In this document: positions 20,436 through 30,679 of the stretch, one piece after another
How positions within the stretch are numbered: the first letter of the stretch is position 1
How the letters are laid out: each line of letters begins with the position of its first letter
Origin: Mytilinidion resinicola
Lineage: Eukaryota; Ascomycota; Dothideomycetes; Mytilinidiales; Mytilinidiaceae
Assembly (NCBI RefSeq): GCF_010093595.1
Contig: NW_022985446.1
Span: forward strand, 1,287,269-1,351,268
Length of the DNA stretch: 64,000 nucleotides
Reading direction: 5' to 3'
Translations under genes and position numbers: made by a program
The notes under the pieces: generated by a model
Database searches by the model: none
Told to the model about the DNA's origin: nothing
The model's input: the letters and a program-made list of their open reading frames with translations, nothing else

Positions 20436-21408
20436 CTTGATGTAAGGGTTGAAGGAGCACTGTGGATGATGGTGTTGAAGTTGATAGAGTCGAAATATTG
20501 ATGAGGTCAAGGCGCAACCGTGGCGGCCGCCCATCTTACCTATATCAACTCGCACACCTCTTATTAAACTCAAGACAGTTTCGCCTTACAATAATGCCTT
20601 GGCTGTCGTTCGAACAGTTCAGCTCGAGGTGCGGCGCGTCGCACATCCTAAAGCGGTAATAGGCGCTGGGGGATGCGACGGATGCGAAACGAGAGCAGGC
20701 CCCTGACGTGCTCCGTTGAACAAAATTGGATACACGCCTGGGCTTGTGTACACTAGCTTAGCACCGCTCGAGGTCCTCTGATACCTTATCAAAGACTGGA
20801 AAACGATCATTTCGACAAGCCTGATAGCTCTCTGGGCCACCCCAAACGTTGCTGGACGCGAACGTCATTAGCTGAGAACGTTGACGTAGCAGGCAAGATT
20901 ATCGTGATCTCATGGATTAAAACCTGTATTTCTCTCCGAACGAAGCTAACAAAAGAACGACAAGAAGACAGTCCTACGGAACGACTTTTGAGCTATATAA
21001 GAAGAGACGATTGGTCGCAATAACCAGCGTGTAGACACTCGATTATGCGCTGACGTCCTCCAATTACAAGTGTTATATATACTGTGTAAAAGATATAAGG
21101 AGCTTCTACAACTGCCCTCTTCTTACTGAAAGGTGGAACTCAAAGACAGAGTACAATCTCAACAGCAAAGCCAATTGAGATAATTTCGATTTAGAGCAAG
21201 CTGGCTATCCGCGCTAACAAATGCTCATCAATCAAGCCGTATAACGCCCCCGGAAGGAGAGCGACTTTGGCTAGCAACCTTGCTGCTATGCTCTTCCACC
21301 CAAAAATCCCACATGTGGGAGAGAATCAACGCTAGGAGAGTAAACGCAAAAAAAAAAAGGGGGACAATGGGGGTGTCATGGTTCGTCATTAACGGTGGTG
21401 TCGACAGT
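20436..21408. other. Intergenic region with a dispersed repeat
   Basis: No gene supported. A 112-bp dispersed repeat copy lies at 20740-20851. An AGCTATATAAGAAG TATA-like element is at about 20991-21003, with no gene start close downstream on that strand. From 21340 to 21360 there is an A-run next to the 3' end of the membrane-protein gene. Confidence 0.45.
20740..20851 (+). repeat. Dispersed repeat copy, partner of 53030-53141
   Basis: Aligns end to end with 53030-53141. Shared anchors in order are GGCTTG.GTACACT.GC.TAGCACCGCT.GAGG, CGAAAAACGA/GGAAAACGA, GCCTGATAGCTCT, and CC(A/T)CCCCA.ACG.TG. Roughly three quarters of positions agree by eye. It is non-coding and lacks obvious terminal repeats, so it is a decayed MITE or SINE-like sequence of unknown origin. 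Confidence 0.65.
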
Positions 21409-22272
21409 TTAGAAGTTGGCTGCGGCGTTGGGGCGTCCGCCAGGGTTGTGATACTGCTCGAGGTTGGTCTGGAATGGAGTGTTGGCGGCACCACTGTTGG
21501 GCTTCTCGCCGACGGCAGAGCCAGTGCCCATCATCAGGTCGTTATTGTCGTCGTCGCTGAAGCGCTTCTTGCGGCCCCAGACGCGCCAGGCGACGAGGGC
21601 AAGACCGCCGAGCACGATGGCTCCACCAACGCCTCCGACCACGCCACCGATGATGCTCTTGGTTTTGCTGCTCATGCCACTGCTACCACTGCTGTTGCCA
21701 GAGCTGTTAGGAGCGGCAGTAGAGGTTGCAAAGCCGGTGGTTTTGGCGACGGTGCGACTAGCGGTTTGGGTTTCGACCAAGGTGGAGCTGCCGCTAACGG
21801 TCGTGACGACGGTGACGAACTGTTCGACAGATGTTTGAACGAGAGCAGACGTATAGACCGATGGGGTTGCGGATGACTTAGTTGTCTTTGGAGCGGCGGT
21901 GCTAGAGGCGGTCTTGGTGGATACACCAGCAGCGGGAGTAGACGAGCCATCGTCGGATGAGGCAGCTGACGACGCGGCCGAAGATGGCTCTGGGGTTGCA
22001 GACGTAGCGGGGGCAGACGTCACGGCTGCGCTCGAGGGCGTTGGAGTGTCCGATGGGGTGTCCGATGGGGTGTCCGCCGGTGTGCTTGATGGAACTGGGG
22101 TCGCGCTGGTGGCGGCGGCGGCGGAGGAGGGTGTGGGAGTCGCAGAAGTAGCGCCAGTACCGACGGCATTTTGCCTCTTGTCGTAGTGCATGTATGCGGC
22201 GATGCCATCGAGGTCGAGTGCGGAGGTCAAGGCCAGGATGGCGAGGACGGTGAGCAGAACCCACGACTTCAT
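21409..22272 (-). CDS. Ser/Thr-rich single-pass membrane protein (Mid2/Wsc-like sensor architecture)
   Basis: Single exon of 287 aa. I start at the ATG at 22272 because it begins a signal peptide, MKSWVLLTVLAILALTSAL; a longer reading to 22371 adds a second hydrophobic stretch with no support. Residues about 35-200 are Ser/Thr/Pro/Ala-rich with a short tandem SDTP repeat, the composition of an O-mannosylated stalk. A transmembrane helix (IIGGVVGGVGGAIVLGGLAL, about 210-230) is followed by basic WGRKKRF and a short acidic tail ending RPNAAANF. This build matches fungal Mid2/Mtl1/Wsc wall-stress sensors and Msb2-like mucins, but no Cys-rich head domain is present. A wall-sensing role is inference from architecture. 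Confidence 0.75.
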   Translation of the reverse strand: MKSWVLLTVLAILALTSALDLDGIAAYMHYDKRQNAVGTGATSATPTPSSAAAATSATPVPSSTPADTPSDTPSDTPTPSSAAVTSAPATSATPEPSSAASSAASSDDGSSTPAAGVSTKTASSTAAPKTTKSSATPSVYTSALVQTSVEQFVTVVTTVSGSSTLVETQTASRTVAKTTGFATSTAAPNSSGNSSGSSGMSSKTKSIIGGVVGGVGGAIVLGGLALVAWRVWGRKKRFSDDDNNDLMMGTGSAVGEKPNSGAANTPFQTNLEQYHNPGGRPNAAANF

Positions 22273-23234
22273 TTCAGCGACGGCGATGGTGAGGGCGATG
22301 GATAACGAGAGGAGATGCAGAGAGTATTGATGAAGGGACTCTCGGAGTGCTGCGTCAGCTGTTTCAGGCAATCCTGGAGGAAGGGCGCTGGTAAGGGGTG
22401 AAGGGGGACGTGTACGCGAGGGTTAATGGGGGGACGTGGAAGTGGTTAAAAAGGCAACGAGGGAGAATCGAATGGACGTGAATGAGAAAGCAGCGAGTGT
22501 GGGAGCATCGGCGGGCTCGGGTGGTGTGGGCGGTGGTGACTGAGCAGCGAAAGGGTTTTGTCGTCAGGCCAGGGTGTGGCCGCTACGTGCAACGCGCAGC
22601 AAGCCCGTCACGAGACGCCCGAAATAGACACAGAAACAGTACGCCCTAGCCCGATCGGCCACTGCTGTTGTGATGCAACCTCGGTGCCTGTGCACCAGGA
22701 GAACACCGTCTGGGGTGGCTCAGAGAAGTTCCACGCTTGCCAAACTGCAGCTTTGCAGGTTTATGCAATGTGCTCGACGATCTCAAGCAGTGCCAGGCGA
22801 ATGTACACAACTCCCTAGCTGGTGTTCGAAAGGAGCTCGAAGAGATTGCGTTCCCTAGGATATGAGGTCTGCAAAGGACTCGTGAACTGTCACTGTGCCC
22901 TTCTTTGGACGCGCTTTGTGCTATCAGCAATTGTATCCCAACCGCTGAAGAGTGCAGGACCTCCAGCCTCAGCCATTCAGCGCCTTTTGATGCTTGAAAC
23001 CTCCCACCACTCGCGTTTCACGGCTCGTCCACTCACAGCCCACCCCTTTCAAGCATTTTCGGGCCCACTGCAGTTTTTGACAGCCCCGGTGGCGCGCCAA
23101 ACTCGATCGGTCCCATCTCCACAAGCCGGCGCGCGGTACGTCATCGGCCCATCGCGAACAAACGACGACGCTCGTGCAGACTTCTCTGTCTCGCTTTTCG
23201 CGCCAATCCCGCTACCCTCCCCCTCAACTCCACC
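22273..23234. other. Divergent upstream region
   Basis: Lies between two divergent genes (S/T-rich membrane protein and PQ-loop transporter). It is largely mixed sequence, with CT-rich stretches just before 23235. No gene supported. Confidence 0.4.
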
Positions 23235-24332
23235 ATGTCCCTAAGCGGTGCCCCAGCACTCGCAGCGATGCTGCATCTGTCGGCCCACGAGGCCCTTTCC
23301 GGCGTCTTCGGCTCCGTCTCATTGGCCTCGTGGATCTTCCTCTTGGTGCATTACCTAACTGAACTTCCCCTCATGCTCCCGCTAACCCGCAAATAGGTCC
23401 CGCAATTGATCGAGAACTATAAGCAGGGCTCCGCCGATGGCATATCGCTTGCCTTTTTGGCCGTCTGGTTCATTGGCGACATCACCAACCTCGTTGGAGC
23501 TCTGTGGGCTGGTCTCGTGCCCACTGTTACTGCCCTTGCTGTCTATTTCTGCTTCGCGGATCTGATCTTGATCAGCCAGTGTCTATACTACAACTTCATA
23601 AACTCGCGGAAGACGAGAAGGCCATCCGCCAGGTCGACCCAGACAATGGATAGCGCGGAGCAGCCTCTGCTAGGGCGGCGCGACAGCAATATCGGACTTC
23701 CCGGTTCCCACAGGAGACGCTCGTCTGCGAGGAGCCACAGAGAAAGCATCAACAGGACCGATTCACTTGCGTCCATCGTGGAAGAGGAGACTGGTGGTCG
23801 GGAATGGATCAAGAATTCTTTGAGCATACTCGGAGTGGTGGCCGTTGGTACAGCCGGCTGGGCAATTGCATGGAAGACTGGAATCTGGAAACCTACACCT
23901 CTAAGCGATGACGCTGGGACTACTGAAGTAGCACTGGGGGCTCAGATCTTGGGCTATGCTAGTGCTGTATGCTACCTAGGGTATGTCTGTAACTTCATCC
24001 ATGGATACACAGCCATGCTCACATGCCATAGCGCCCGAATTCCTCAGATCATCAAAAACCAGCGGGAGAAGTCCTGCGAGGGTCTCTCTCTGCTCTTCTT
24101 CATCCTCTCCCTCCTTGGTAACGCCACGTACGGTGCAGGAGTAAGACATCACCTCAAGCCTCAAATAATGCCATACTTACATACATAGATCATCTTCCAC
24201 TCTGTCGAGAGGGATTACTTCCTCACCAACCTCCCCTGGCTCATTGGCTCCCTCGGAACCATGGTCGAAGACGCAACAATCTTCGTTCAATTCCGCATGT
24301 ACGGCGACAACTCCCCGTCCGCCGTTGTATAA
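23235..24332 (+). CDS. PQ-loop vacuolar cationic amino-acid transporter (Ypq1/Rtc2-like)
   Basis: Exons 23235-23345, 23397-24140 and 24189-24332 give 332 aa. Both PQ-loop motifs are present: VPQLIENYKQGSADGISLAF (about residues 38-57, formed exactly at the first splice junction) and IPQIIKNQREKSCEGLSLLF (about 258-277). Seven hydrophobic segments can be drawn, with a hydrophilic loop between the two repeats carrying a dileucine-like EQPLLGRRD. In yeast, Ypq1-3 sit in the vacuole membrane and move Lys, Arg and His; animal PQLC2 exports them from lysosomes. The layout (short head, three helices, long loop, four helices) fits this family rather than ER KDEL receptors or SWEETs. Substrate is inferred. 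Confidence 0.88.
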
Positions 24333-24527
24333 ACAAACTGTAATCACGGGCGATATGTAAAGGATGTATATCTACATAATCTTCGATACCCTGACAGCGC
24401 ATATGGGTTGTTATTGATGGTATTTGGCGTTTATAGGTAGCGAAAACGTCTAGGCTTGGACTGAAAATTCTGCAGAATAGAACTCGTATCTTTGTCACTC
24501 ATGTGGTCATCTTGGTAAAGGTGTACA

Positions 24528-24560
24528 GTGCCTCGTTATAGATATCCGTACACTTTTATC
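24528..24560 (+). repeat. Short dispersed repeat shared with 27185-27215
   Basis: GCCTCGTTATAGATATCCGT here and GCCTCGTCATAAAAATCCGT at about 27187 agree at 17 of 20 bases. The second copy lies about 100 bp before the repeat at 27290-27330, so both may be parts of one decayed element. Confidence 0.4.
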
Positions 24561-24849
24561 CCACTGTTTATAGGGCTCCAACATACTAATAGAAACCGGG
24601 GGCAGCGGATATACTTCCAATTTTCATACACTATGCTGATGCTGTCTGGGGTAGCCTTACGAGTTTACCAGTTGTCCAAAATGCTGAACTGCTCTTTAAT
24701 TCAGGGTACTAAAAACACCATGAGGCTCCTCATACAGCGCCAAACGAGTGTACAGACATCTATGAGGAGCCATTGTATGTCATGGGGTAAGCAGAATTGC
24801 AAGCCTGGCCGGTCAACAGCGCCAGGAAATACTTCTTATCTCTTGTTGG

Positions 24850-24980
24850 AAGACATGGCTTTGACAAGTAGGAGGTATGTGATCATACCGTGTACGTTGC
24901 GTGCGATCGCATCTTGGGGCCTAGACTATGGGGTTCATACCTCGCCGGGGGTTCGAATCTCGGTCGACCTTTTTTTCTTC
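24850..24980 (+). repeat. Possible tRNA-derived SINE or decayed tRNA gene
   Basis: GGGGGTTCGAATCTCGG (about 24947-24963) is a good RNA polymerase III B box and is followed by seven T (24970-24976), a pol III terminator. An A-box-like TGGCTTTGACAAGTAGG lies near 24857. The T stem pairs only at three of five positions and no acceptor stem is found, so this is not an intact tRNA gene. Confidence 0.3.
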
Positions 24981-26002
24981 TTGCTTCCTCTCTATCGTAT
25001 CACTTCATATGTGACCACCCCCACCCCGAATTGCACTATCTACCTCATTCATTACGCCAAGTCACGATACTCTGAATTCTATCGTCTACAAAACCTTCTG
25101 CGACCCTTGCATCTTCCAGCAACAGGACGGACTAGTCGGACTTGCCTTTGTCCATAGGTGGTTAAGGCTATCAAATGTGTATGCGAGAGACAAGAATTAT
25201 GATGGTAAACGGCAACGCTAACAGAAGAGGAATATAATTATTAAGGATTCAAAATCTATAGCATCGGTAGCTTGGAATGACTCCTGGAGCTAAGAATGAC
25301 CCCTAGCTGATCTATACTCCTTCGCTTTGAGGATGACGAGCATTCTCTCTACCGTTTTGAATTCCTCTTCCATTGTCGGACGCCTCGCCTGCTGTTGAAC
25401 AGACCGCGCTTCATTCGCTCGAACATTTTCCAGGTTTACCACAGACCCACTCGAGCCATGGGGCGTAGGCATGATCTGTTTTACTCCCCATCAGGCTGTC
25501 CGAAAAGCCCGTGGTTGACAACACTTAGTTGCGATCTACACGGCGGAAACATGAACTCGTTGTTGATTTTAGAGACGAGGCCGAAACCTGTCATATGCTA
25601 CTGTGAGTAATCACATCACAGGGCTGGACGTACGGCAGTATGAGCTGGCAGCATGATAGCATCGTGAAGCGTGTTGTTGAAGTTGCACAGTGAAGATGTC
25701 CACTTGAAACGAGGGCGTGACTAGCCCCTTTGCATATTTATAGTTTCTTGGCGCCTCCCCTAACTAACCGCGACAGAACGTCTAACTTCTGGCCTTCACA
25801 CCACACCTGAACGTTTCGAAACGTCAACACACTCGTTCACTTTCTTTCCCCTTTGACCTATACGGTTCCCTCTTTACCTGTCACTCTTTTGCAGACTTTT
25901 ATCAATCTTTTACCTTCACGCGTCAACCCGACAACCCAATCCTCAACCCGATACCAATCCCACGAATTCTTCGATCTACAATCCATTCCCAATACCTTCA
26001 AT

Positions 26003-26875
26003 ATGTTCTCCAAGTCTATCTTCGTTTTCGCGTTCCTCGCCGTCGCCAAATTGGCCGTCGCGACGCCTCCCGCGTGTCTCCTCGGCGCTATAGCGTACGT
26101 CCCACGGTTCCGGAGCCCCAGGGGGCTCGACGTAGAAACGGGCTGACACACCCCCAGGACTCAGGACGACCCGTCCAAGGTTAGCGACATCTGCAAGAAT
26201 GGCAAGATGAGCGGCTACATTAGCAGCGCATGCGGCGACCAGACCCAACAGGCCCTGAGCGCCTACTCTGATGTTTGCAAAGAAGCTGGCGTCAAAGTCG
26301 GTACGTATTCCCGAATCTCTTAGACCTACAAATGCAACTACGCGCTGCGGCCTACCTACAAAACACACAAAAATACACTCCTCACCAACCTACACAACAA
26401 CCTCATCTACATCCTACACGTCACCCACATAGCCACAACATCCATATTAATGGAAAGCCTGCCACCAGCCACCTCCTCGTCCTCGTCCTCGTCCTCGGCC
26501 TCCTCAAGCTCGCACTCAGGATCCTCCAAGACTAACTCCGGAACAGCGACCTCCGTCTCGGCTTCTTCCTCCTCTGCCAGCGCCACCGGCAAGTCCACCG
26601 CAACCCACTCCGCCAAATCCGCCTCCATCACCGAGCACGCCTCCACCTCGCTCGTCGTCTACACCTCGGCCTCCTTCGACTCGGCCTGCTCCTGCACCAA
26701 GACTGCTGCGATCACGAGCACCGAGGTCTCGGGCCCCACGGGCCTTGCGACCGTGGCGACCGGCACCGCGACTGGGACAGGTGTGCCGCAGAGCACGGGT
26801 GCGGCGGGACGGCTGGAGATGGGTGCGTTTGCGGCGGTTGCCGGGGTGGTGGCCGGTGTGTTTGCTGTGTTGTAG
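26003..26875 (+). CDS. GPI-anchored surface protein with a short Cys head (CFEM-like)
   Basis: Exons 26003-26094, 26158-26300 and 26433-26875 give 225 aa. A signal peptide (MFSKSIFVFAFLAVAKLAVA) leads to PPACLLGAIATQDDPSKVSD, then ICKNGKMSGYISSACGD and SDVCKEAGVKV: four Cys in the order seen in short CFEM-related heads, fewer than the eight of a full CFEM domain. A long Ser/Thr/Ala stalk follows, with CSCTKT near residue 165. The end, GRLEMGAFAAVAGVVAGVFA followed by VL, is a GPI-attachment tail. The family of such heads includes haem-binding and adhesive proteins, but with half the Cys residues a haem role is unlikely. Both introns have GTACGT donors. Confidence 0.72.
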
Positions 26876-27500
26876 ATTGAGAGCGGGTGATAGTGGCGTG
26901 GTGAGAGAAAGGGGTAGAATGTGGATGTTGAGCTGGAGCTCTGGATCACATTTCCTAACGGTTTTTGGGGGGAGCGGAGTTGTGCGAATTAGAGAAGTGG
27001 AGTTGTGCAGAGATGGTAGAGAGACACGGTTATTGAATCGCAGCTGGATTGGGCACATGAACCTAACACTAGCCACGGAATCCACTCGCACTTGTGCGAT
27101 ATTGTACACTACATCAAGCATGCGGTTTTTTCTCGACTTTAGAACTGTGTGGATGCCTCGTTGATGACTTGATCCTATCCCCAACGCCTCGTCATAAAAA
27201 TCCGTACAGTCTCCTACTAGTGCTTGCGGTACCTCATGGTATTTTCAGAGTTCTAAATAAAGGGAGGTTTGCCATTTCAGATAGCTAGTAAACTCGCGAG
27301 GCCACCTCAGACAGTGCTAGAGAGGTTTACACAGACTTCAAGTGTAAATTAATGCCCTAGGTTTCTATTAGTACGGTGAAGCACCACACACGCCGGCGGG
27401 AAAGTGCAAGTTGCATGAAAGTGGATCGTAGGACTGGCAGGTTCGAAATCACCGAATTTTTCGAAGCTGACTCATGATACCTGATATATGGGTTTCATTT
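26876..27500. other. Convergent 3' region with dispersed repeat
   Basis: Separates the GPI gene and ALG11, which converge. It holds the repeat pieces at 27185-27215 and 27290-27330. No gene was seen; the sequence is otherwise unremarkable. Confidence 0.45.
27185..27330 (+). repeat. Dispersed repeat copy with two recognisable blocks
   Basis: Block 1 (27187-27210) matches 24528-24560. Block 2 (27290-27330) matches 9551-9590 and shares the GCCACCTCAGACNGTG core with 7211-7250. Having both blocks together suggests this is the most complete copy of the family in the window. Confidence 0.5.
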
Positions 27501-29354
27501 CTATATCTCAATCATTGTCAGAAAGCCTCCAGGTTTCCTGGTCCTGAGTTCCTGCAACTGCACCATCCGCTCCATGTTCTTGACCCATTTCTCCGCGAAC
27601 CCACGGTCTGTGAAGCGGAGCGCGGACTTGCGAGCGCGGAGCCGCATGGCGCTCGTCTCGGCCGAGGAAAGCGAGAGCGCGTTTGCGAAGGCGGAGGCGT
27701 ATTCCTCTACCGTGCTTGCGTGGAAGCCTGCACATTAACAACAGTTAGCAACTCGGCACTTCGAAAACCTGATGATTCATGGGCTGCATATTACCAGTCG
27801 GCTCGCCATCGATTTCAACGACGATATCCAGCTTCGGCCCGCCAGAGTCGTTCACCACGCTAATGAGACCTGCGGCTTGGTATTCGACGACGCCGATGCC
27901 AAAGTGCTCGTTCCACATGCCGTTCACGCCGACGGAGGCGCACTGTAGCCAGTAGAGGATCTGCGGCCAACTCGCGTCACACACGAACTCGACTTTTTCT
28001 TTGATCTTGCGCTCGTGCGCGAGCAGGCGCAGGTTGTAGACGCGGGTGGCGTCGTCGCTGTCTCTTACCGAGCCTACGAGCACGAGTTTAGGGGGGGTGT
28101 TCGGGAAAGAAGGGAAAGCATTGTGTTGCGCGACCAGCTTGGCGAAGGCTTCTATTATCAGCGTGTGGTTCTTCTCCGGTCGGAACTGCGCGATGTAGAT
28201 GATCGTCGGGCCACGCTTGCTTTCGCTTTCAGGGGAAACATCGATCGCATCCGTAAGCTCTTCGACGGCGACGGGGGGGAAGACGACGTCGATGTCGGTC
28301 TCGGAGGCTTTGGCTGACCGTAGGCGACGAGCGCGCCGCGGGCCCCAGAGGGAGCGGATGTGGGATTGCGTCCAGGTGGAGTTTGTCATGACGACATCGA
28401 CAGTGCTTCCGACGAGGCAGTACAGGCGGGCGAAGAGGGACCAGTAGTGGCGCTTTGCGAAGCCTTTCCAGCCTACACCGGCGCCGGCATTCACGCCTTG
28501 GCCGTTAGGAGAGAGGGAGGCGAGCATGTCGGTAGAGATGGTGGGGTAGTGGACGTATGCGCCCGTGGGCACAGCGGGAAAGAGGAAGGAGGAGAGGGCC
28601 AGGGCGAAGGCGTAGCCCATGGTGTCGATGAAGATGTCCGGGACGAGGAGACTGAAGGCATCGTAGGCGAGAATTAGGGAGCCGAGGGACTGCCCTAGAA
28701 GTGTGAAGTGTGGCCATGTGCTGCTCAGGACGTAGCGGCGGGTCGAGAGGTAGAGGAAGTGGACAGTTGGGGGGTGGAGGTGGATGTTGAAGCGATTCTG
28801 GCTGTATTAGCTTGGTCATTTAGACCAGGGAGTAGACGACATACCTCTACTCGCTTTAGTATGGCTGCCTTGTCCACATCGTGGTCTCCAGTGTATACAA
28901 CGCAGACGGCATCCGGCCAGCGTTTCTGGTTTGCCCGTATGGCAGCCCAGAGAACGCGTTCTCCTCCGCCTCCAGCATTACTTTAATGTAGCAATCAGCT
29001 CCGTACTCATGCTGTAGACCCAGGATCCAATGCTCACCAGAAAGGGTGAAAGAATCCTATGATACCTTTCCAGTCCTCGCCCGCTTTCGCTCCGTTGGCG
29101 GCCGTACCGGCAGCATACCCCTCTACTTCCTCCCAACCGTCCTCGTCGTTGGCCGGAGCTCTTTTGGGATGAGTAGAAGCGTAGGCCCGCTGCTCAGTCT
29201 GCACCCTAGCTAGCAAGAGCTCTTTGCGGGTGCGGGAAGCTCGTCGGAGGTAGTAGCCCACCACCTGTCCTAGCGAGCCCAGGATATATAGGCCGAAGAA
29301 ATAGGCCAGAACTACAGGAATGCTCAGTAAGAGGAACAGAAACGAGAGATTCAT
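27501..29354 (-). CDS. alg11: ALG11, GDP-Man:Man3GlcNAc2-PP-dolichol alpha-1,2-mannosyltransferase
   Basis: Exons 29038-29354, 28845-28980, 27795-28797 and 27501-27727 give 560 aa. It adds the fourth and fifth mannoses to the dolichol-linked oligosaccharide on the cytosolic face of the ER, an essential step of N-glycosylation. The N-terminal membrane anchor ([19 protein letters not shown]) is followed by [20 protein letters not shown], created at the first splice. Then come [25 protein letters not shown], the helical [13 protein letters not shown], and the GT4 C-domain [20 protein letters not shown] and [20 protein letters not shown] with the EX7E pattern. The C-terminus ([18 protein letters not shown]) is typical. 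It is divergent from cox18 with 215 bp between starts. Confidence 0.95.
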
Positions 29355-29569
29355 GGCTACAACACGGGGACATCAAGACGAGGGAAAAGCAAGTGCAGCT
29401 GCCATGGGACTCCAGACGTCGCCAAAGTATCGTGCCTATTCGCGGGCGTGAGTGGTGGTCGTTCTAGGGTCACGTGCCTTGAACTTCACCGCCTTTGCGG
29501 AGGTCGGGAGAGAAGTGCCCATGAAAGCCCTGAAGCTCTGTTGCGGCTAGAAGCATCCCTCTTTACTAG
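29355..29569. promoter_or_regulatory. Short divergent promoter of alg11 and cox18
   Basis: 215 bp between the two start codons must hold both promoters unless the cox18 start is the next in-frame ATG (29630). GC content is moderate, and CACGTG-like GTCACGTGCC lies at 29469-29478, a possible bHLH site. Confidence 0.4.
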
Positions 29570-30679
29570 ATGCATCCCTCTTTACCACAGTCCCTCCTTT
29601 CCGGTCCTTCGAATATTCGCCCCGTCACCTCAATGCTCACGTGTCGAACTGCGGTGCGGCCAAGCTGCCATTTGCTCAAATCTCCCCAACATCTCCTTCG
29701 CCGCCCCCGACAGCGAGCTTTCCATCCATCATCACCTTGCCACGGCCCCCTCGTCGACCTCCTTACAAGCGACGCCCATCTCCTTTACAATGGCATGCAC
29801 TCTCTAGGCCTTCCCTGGGCTTGTGCAATTCCAGCAAGTGCGCTGTTTGTGCGGGTCTTTATCCTAAGCCCAATTTCCTACTGGGCACTCAAAGCCAAAC
29901 AGCGGAGAGCCGATGTCCAGCCCCTCGCGTCAGCTGCGACAGCCATAGCCCTCAGAAATTTACAGACAGTAGCAGCTCGCCAAGAACGGAAAAACGTAAC
30001 AATCCTCTACGACCAGATCCGTAAATGGCAGCAAAACGTTGTCCATGGCCAGCAAAAACGATGGCGGATTAGCTTAGGGTATAGCTTTATCCCAATCATC
30101 ACCCAGCTTCCTGTTTTCTTGATTATGGCGGAAGCCCTTCGACAGAAGCTTGGAATTGGCAATGGTCTCCTTGGGATGGTGACCAATGGTATAGCAAATA
30201 TTTTGAGTGCCATAGGAAATGCTGTAAATGGCACAAGAGACTCTCTAACGGGCGCGCCCATATCGACAGAGGACACTTCTGTAATCCAGTCCGGGGAGAT
30301 AGCCACGAGCGTCGAAGTTAGCCAATACCTGGAGCCCAGTCTCGCGGATGGAGGCATACTCTGGTTTCCAGACCTGACCGTCGCAGATCCGCTGCACTGC
30401 CTGCCCTTCGTCATATCTGGTCTTACCTTTTACAACATCTGGAGTGGTTCGCGAGATGTGGAGTCAAGAATGACCCGTCCTCTGTTAGTGCTTGCTGTTT
30501 GCATGGGTCCAATACTATGGGACGCACCCGCTGCCCTGTTGCTCTACTGGATAGGGAGCAATGTTTCTGCTTCAGTCGCCAACAAGGCGTTGGAACGGAA
30601 GTGGCCTATGAGAGTAGCCCCGAAGGCATGCAAACGACCGCTATGGATACCACGTCGGAAGTTCAACCTGCACAAGTAG
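29570..30679 (+). CDS. cox18: Cox18/Oxa2, mitochondrial inner-membrane insertase (YidC/Oxa1 family)
   Basis: Single exon of 369 aa. The N-terminal about 65 residues are Arg/Ser-rich and lack acids until the first hydrophobic block, as in a mitochondrial presequence. LPWACAIPASALFVRVFILS is the first membrane segment. A basic matrix loop follows (KAKQRRADVQPL to RKWQQNVVHGQQKRW), then SLGYSFIPIITQLPVFLIMA. The last segments are LPFVISGLTFYNIWSG and PAALLLYWIGSNVSASVANK, the Oxa1 signature LYWxxSN. It lacks the long C-terminal ribosome-binding tail of Oxa1, which points to Cox18. In yeast, Cox18 exports the Cox2 C-terminus across the inner membrane during complex IV assembly. The ATG at 29630 is an alternative start. 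Confidence 0.87.
   Translation: MHPSLPQSLLSGPSNIRPVTSMLTCRTAVRPSCHLLKSPQHLLRRPRQRAFHPSSPCHGPLVDLLTSDAHLLYNGMHSLGLPWACAIPASALFVRVFILSPISYWALKAKQRRADVQPLASAATAIALRNLQTVAARQERKNVTILYDQIRKWQQNVVHGQQKRWRISLGYSFIPIITQLPVFLIMAEALRQKLGIGNGLLGMVTNGIANILSAIGNAVNGTRDSLTGAPISTEDTSVIQSGEIATSVEVSQYLEPSLADGGILWFPDLTVADPLHCLPFVISGLTFYNIWSGSRDVESRMTRPLLVLAVCMGPILWDAPAALLLYWIGSNVSASVANKALERKWPMRVAPKACKRPLWIPRRKFNLHK

Larger units (their letters stand above)
24333..26002. other. Gene-poor spacer with a tRNA-like B box and a repeat fragment
   Basis: No supported gene in 1.7 kb. A minus ORF at 25290-25472 (60 codons, EEEFKTVERMLVILKAKEY) might be a fragment of a regulatory-protein tail but has no start context. 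A stretch at 24528-24560 resembles 27185-27215. A B-box-like GGTTCGAATCT with downstream T-run is at about 24950-24975 (separate entry). Confidence 0.4.

Noticed and set aside
24890..24976. A functional tRNA gene
   Set aside because: B box and T-run are present but the T stem has two mismatches and no acceptor or anticodon stem can be drawn.
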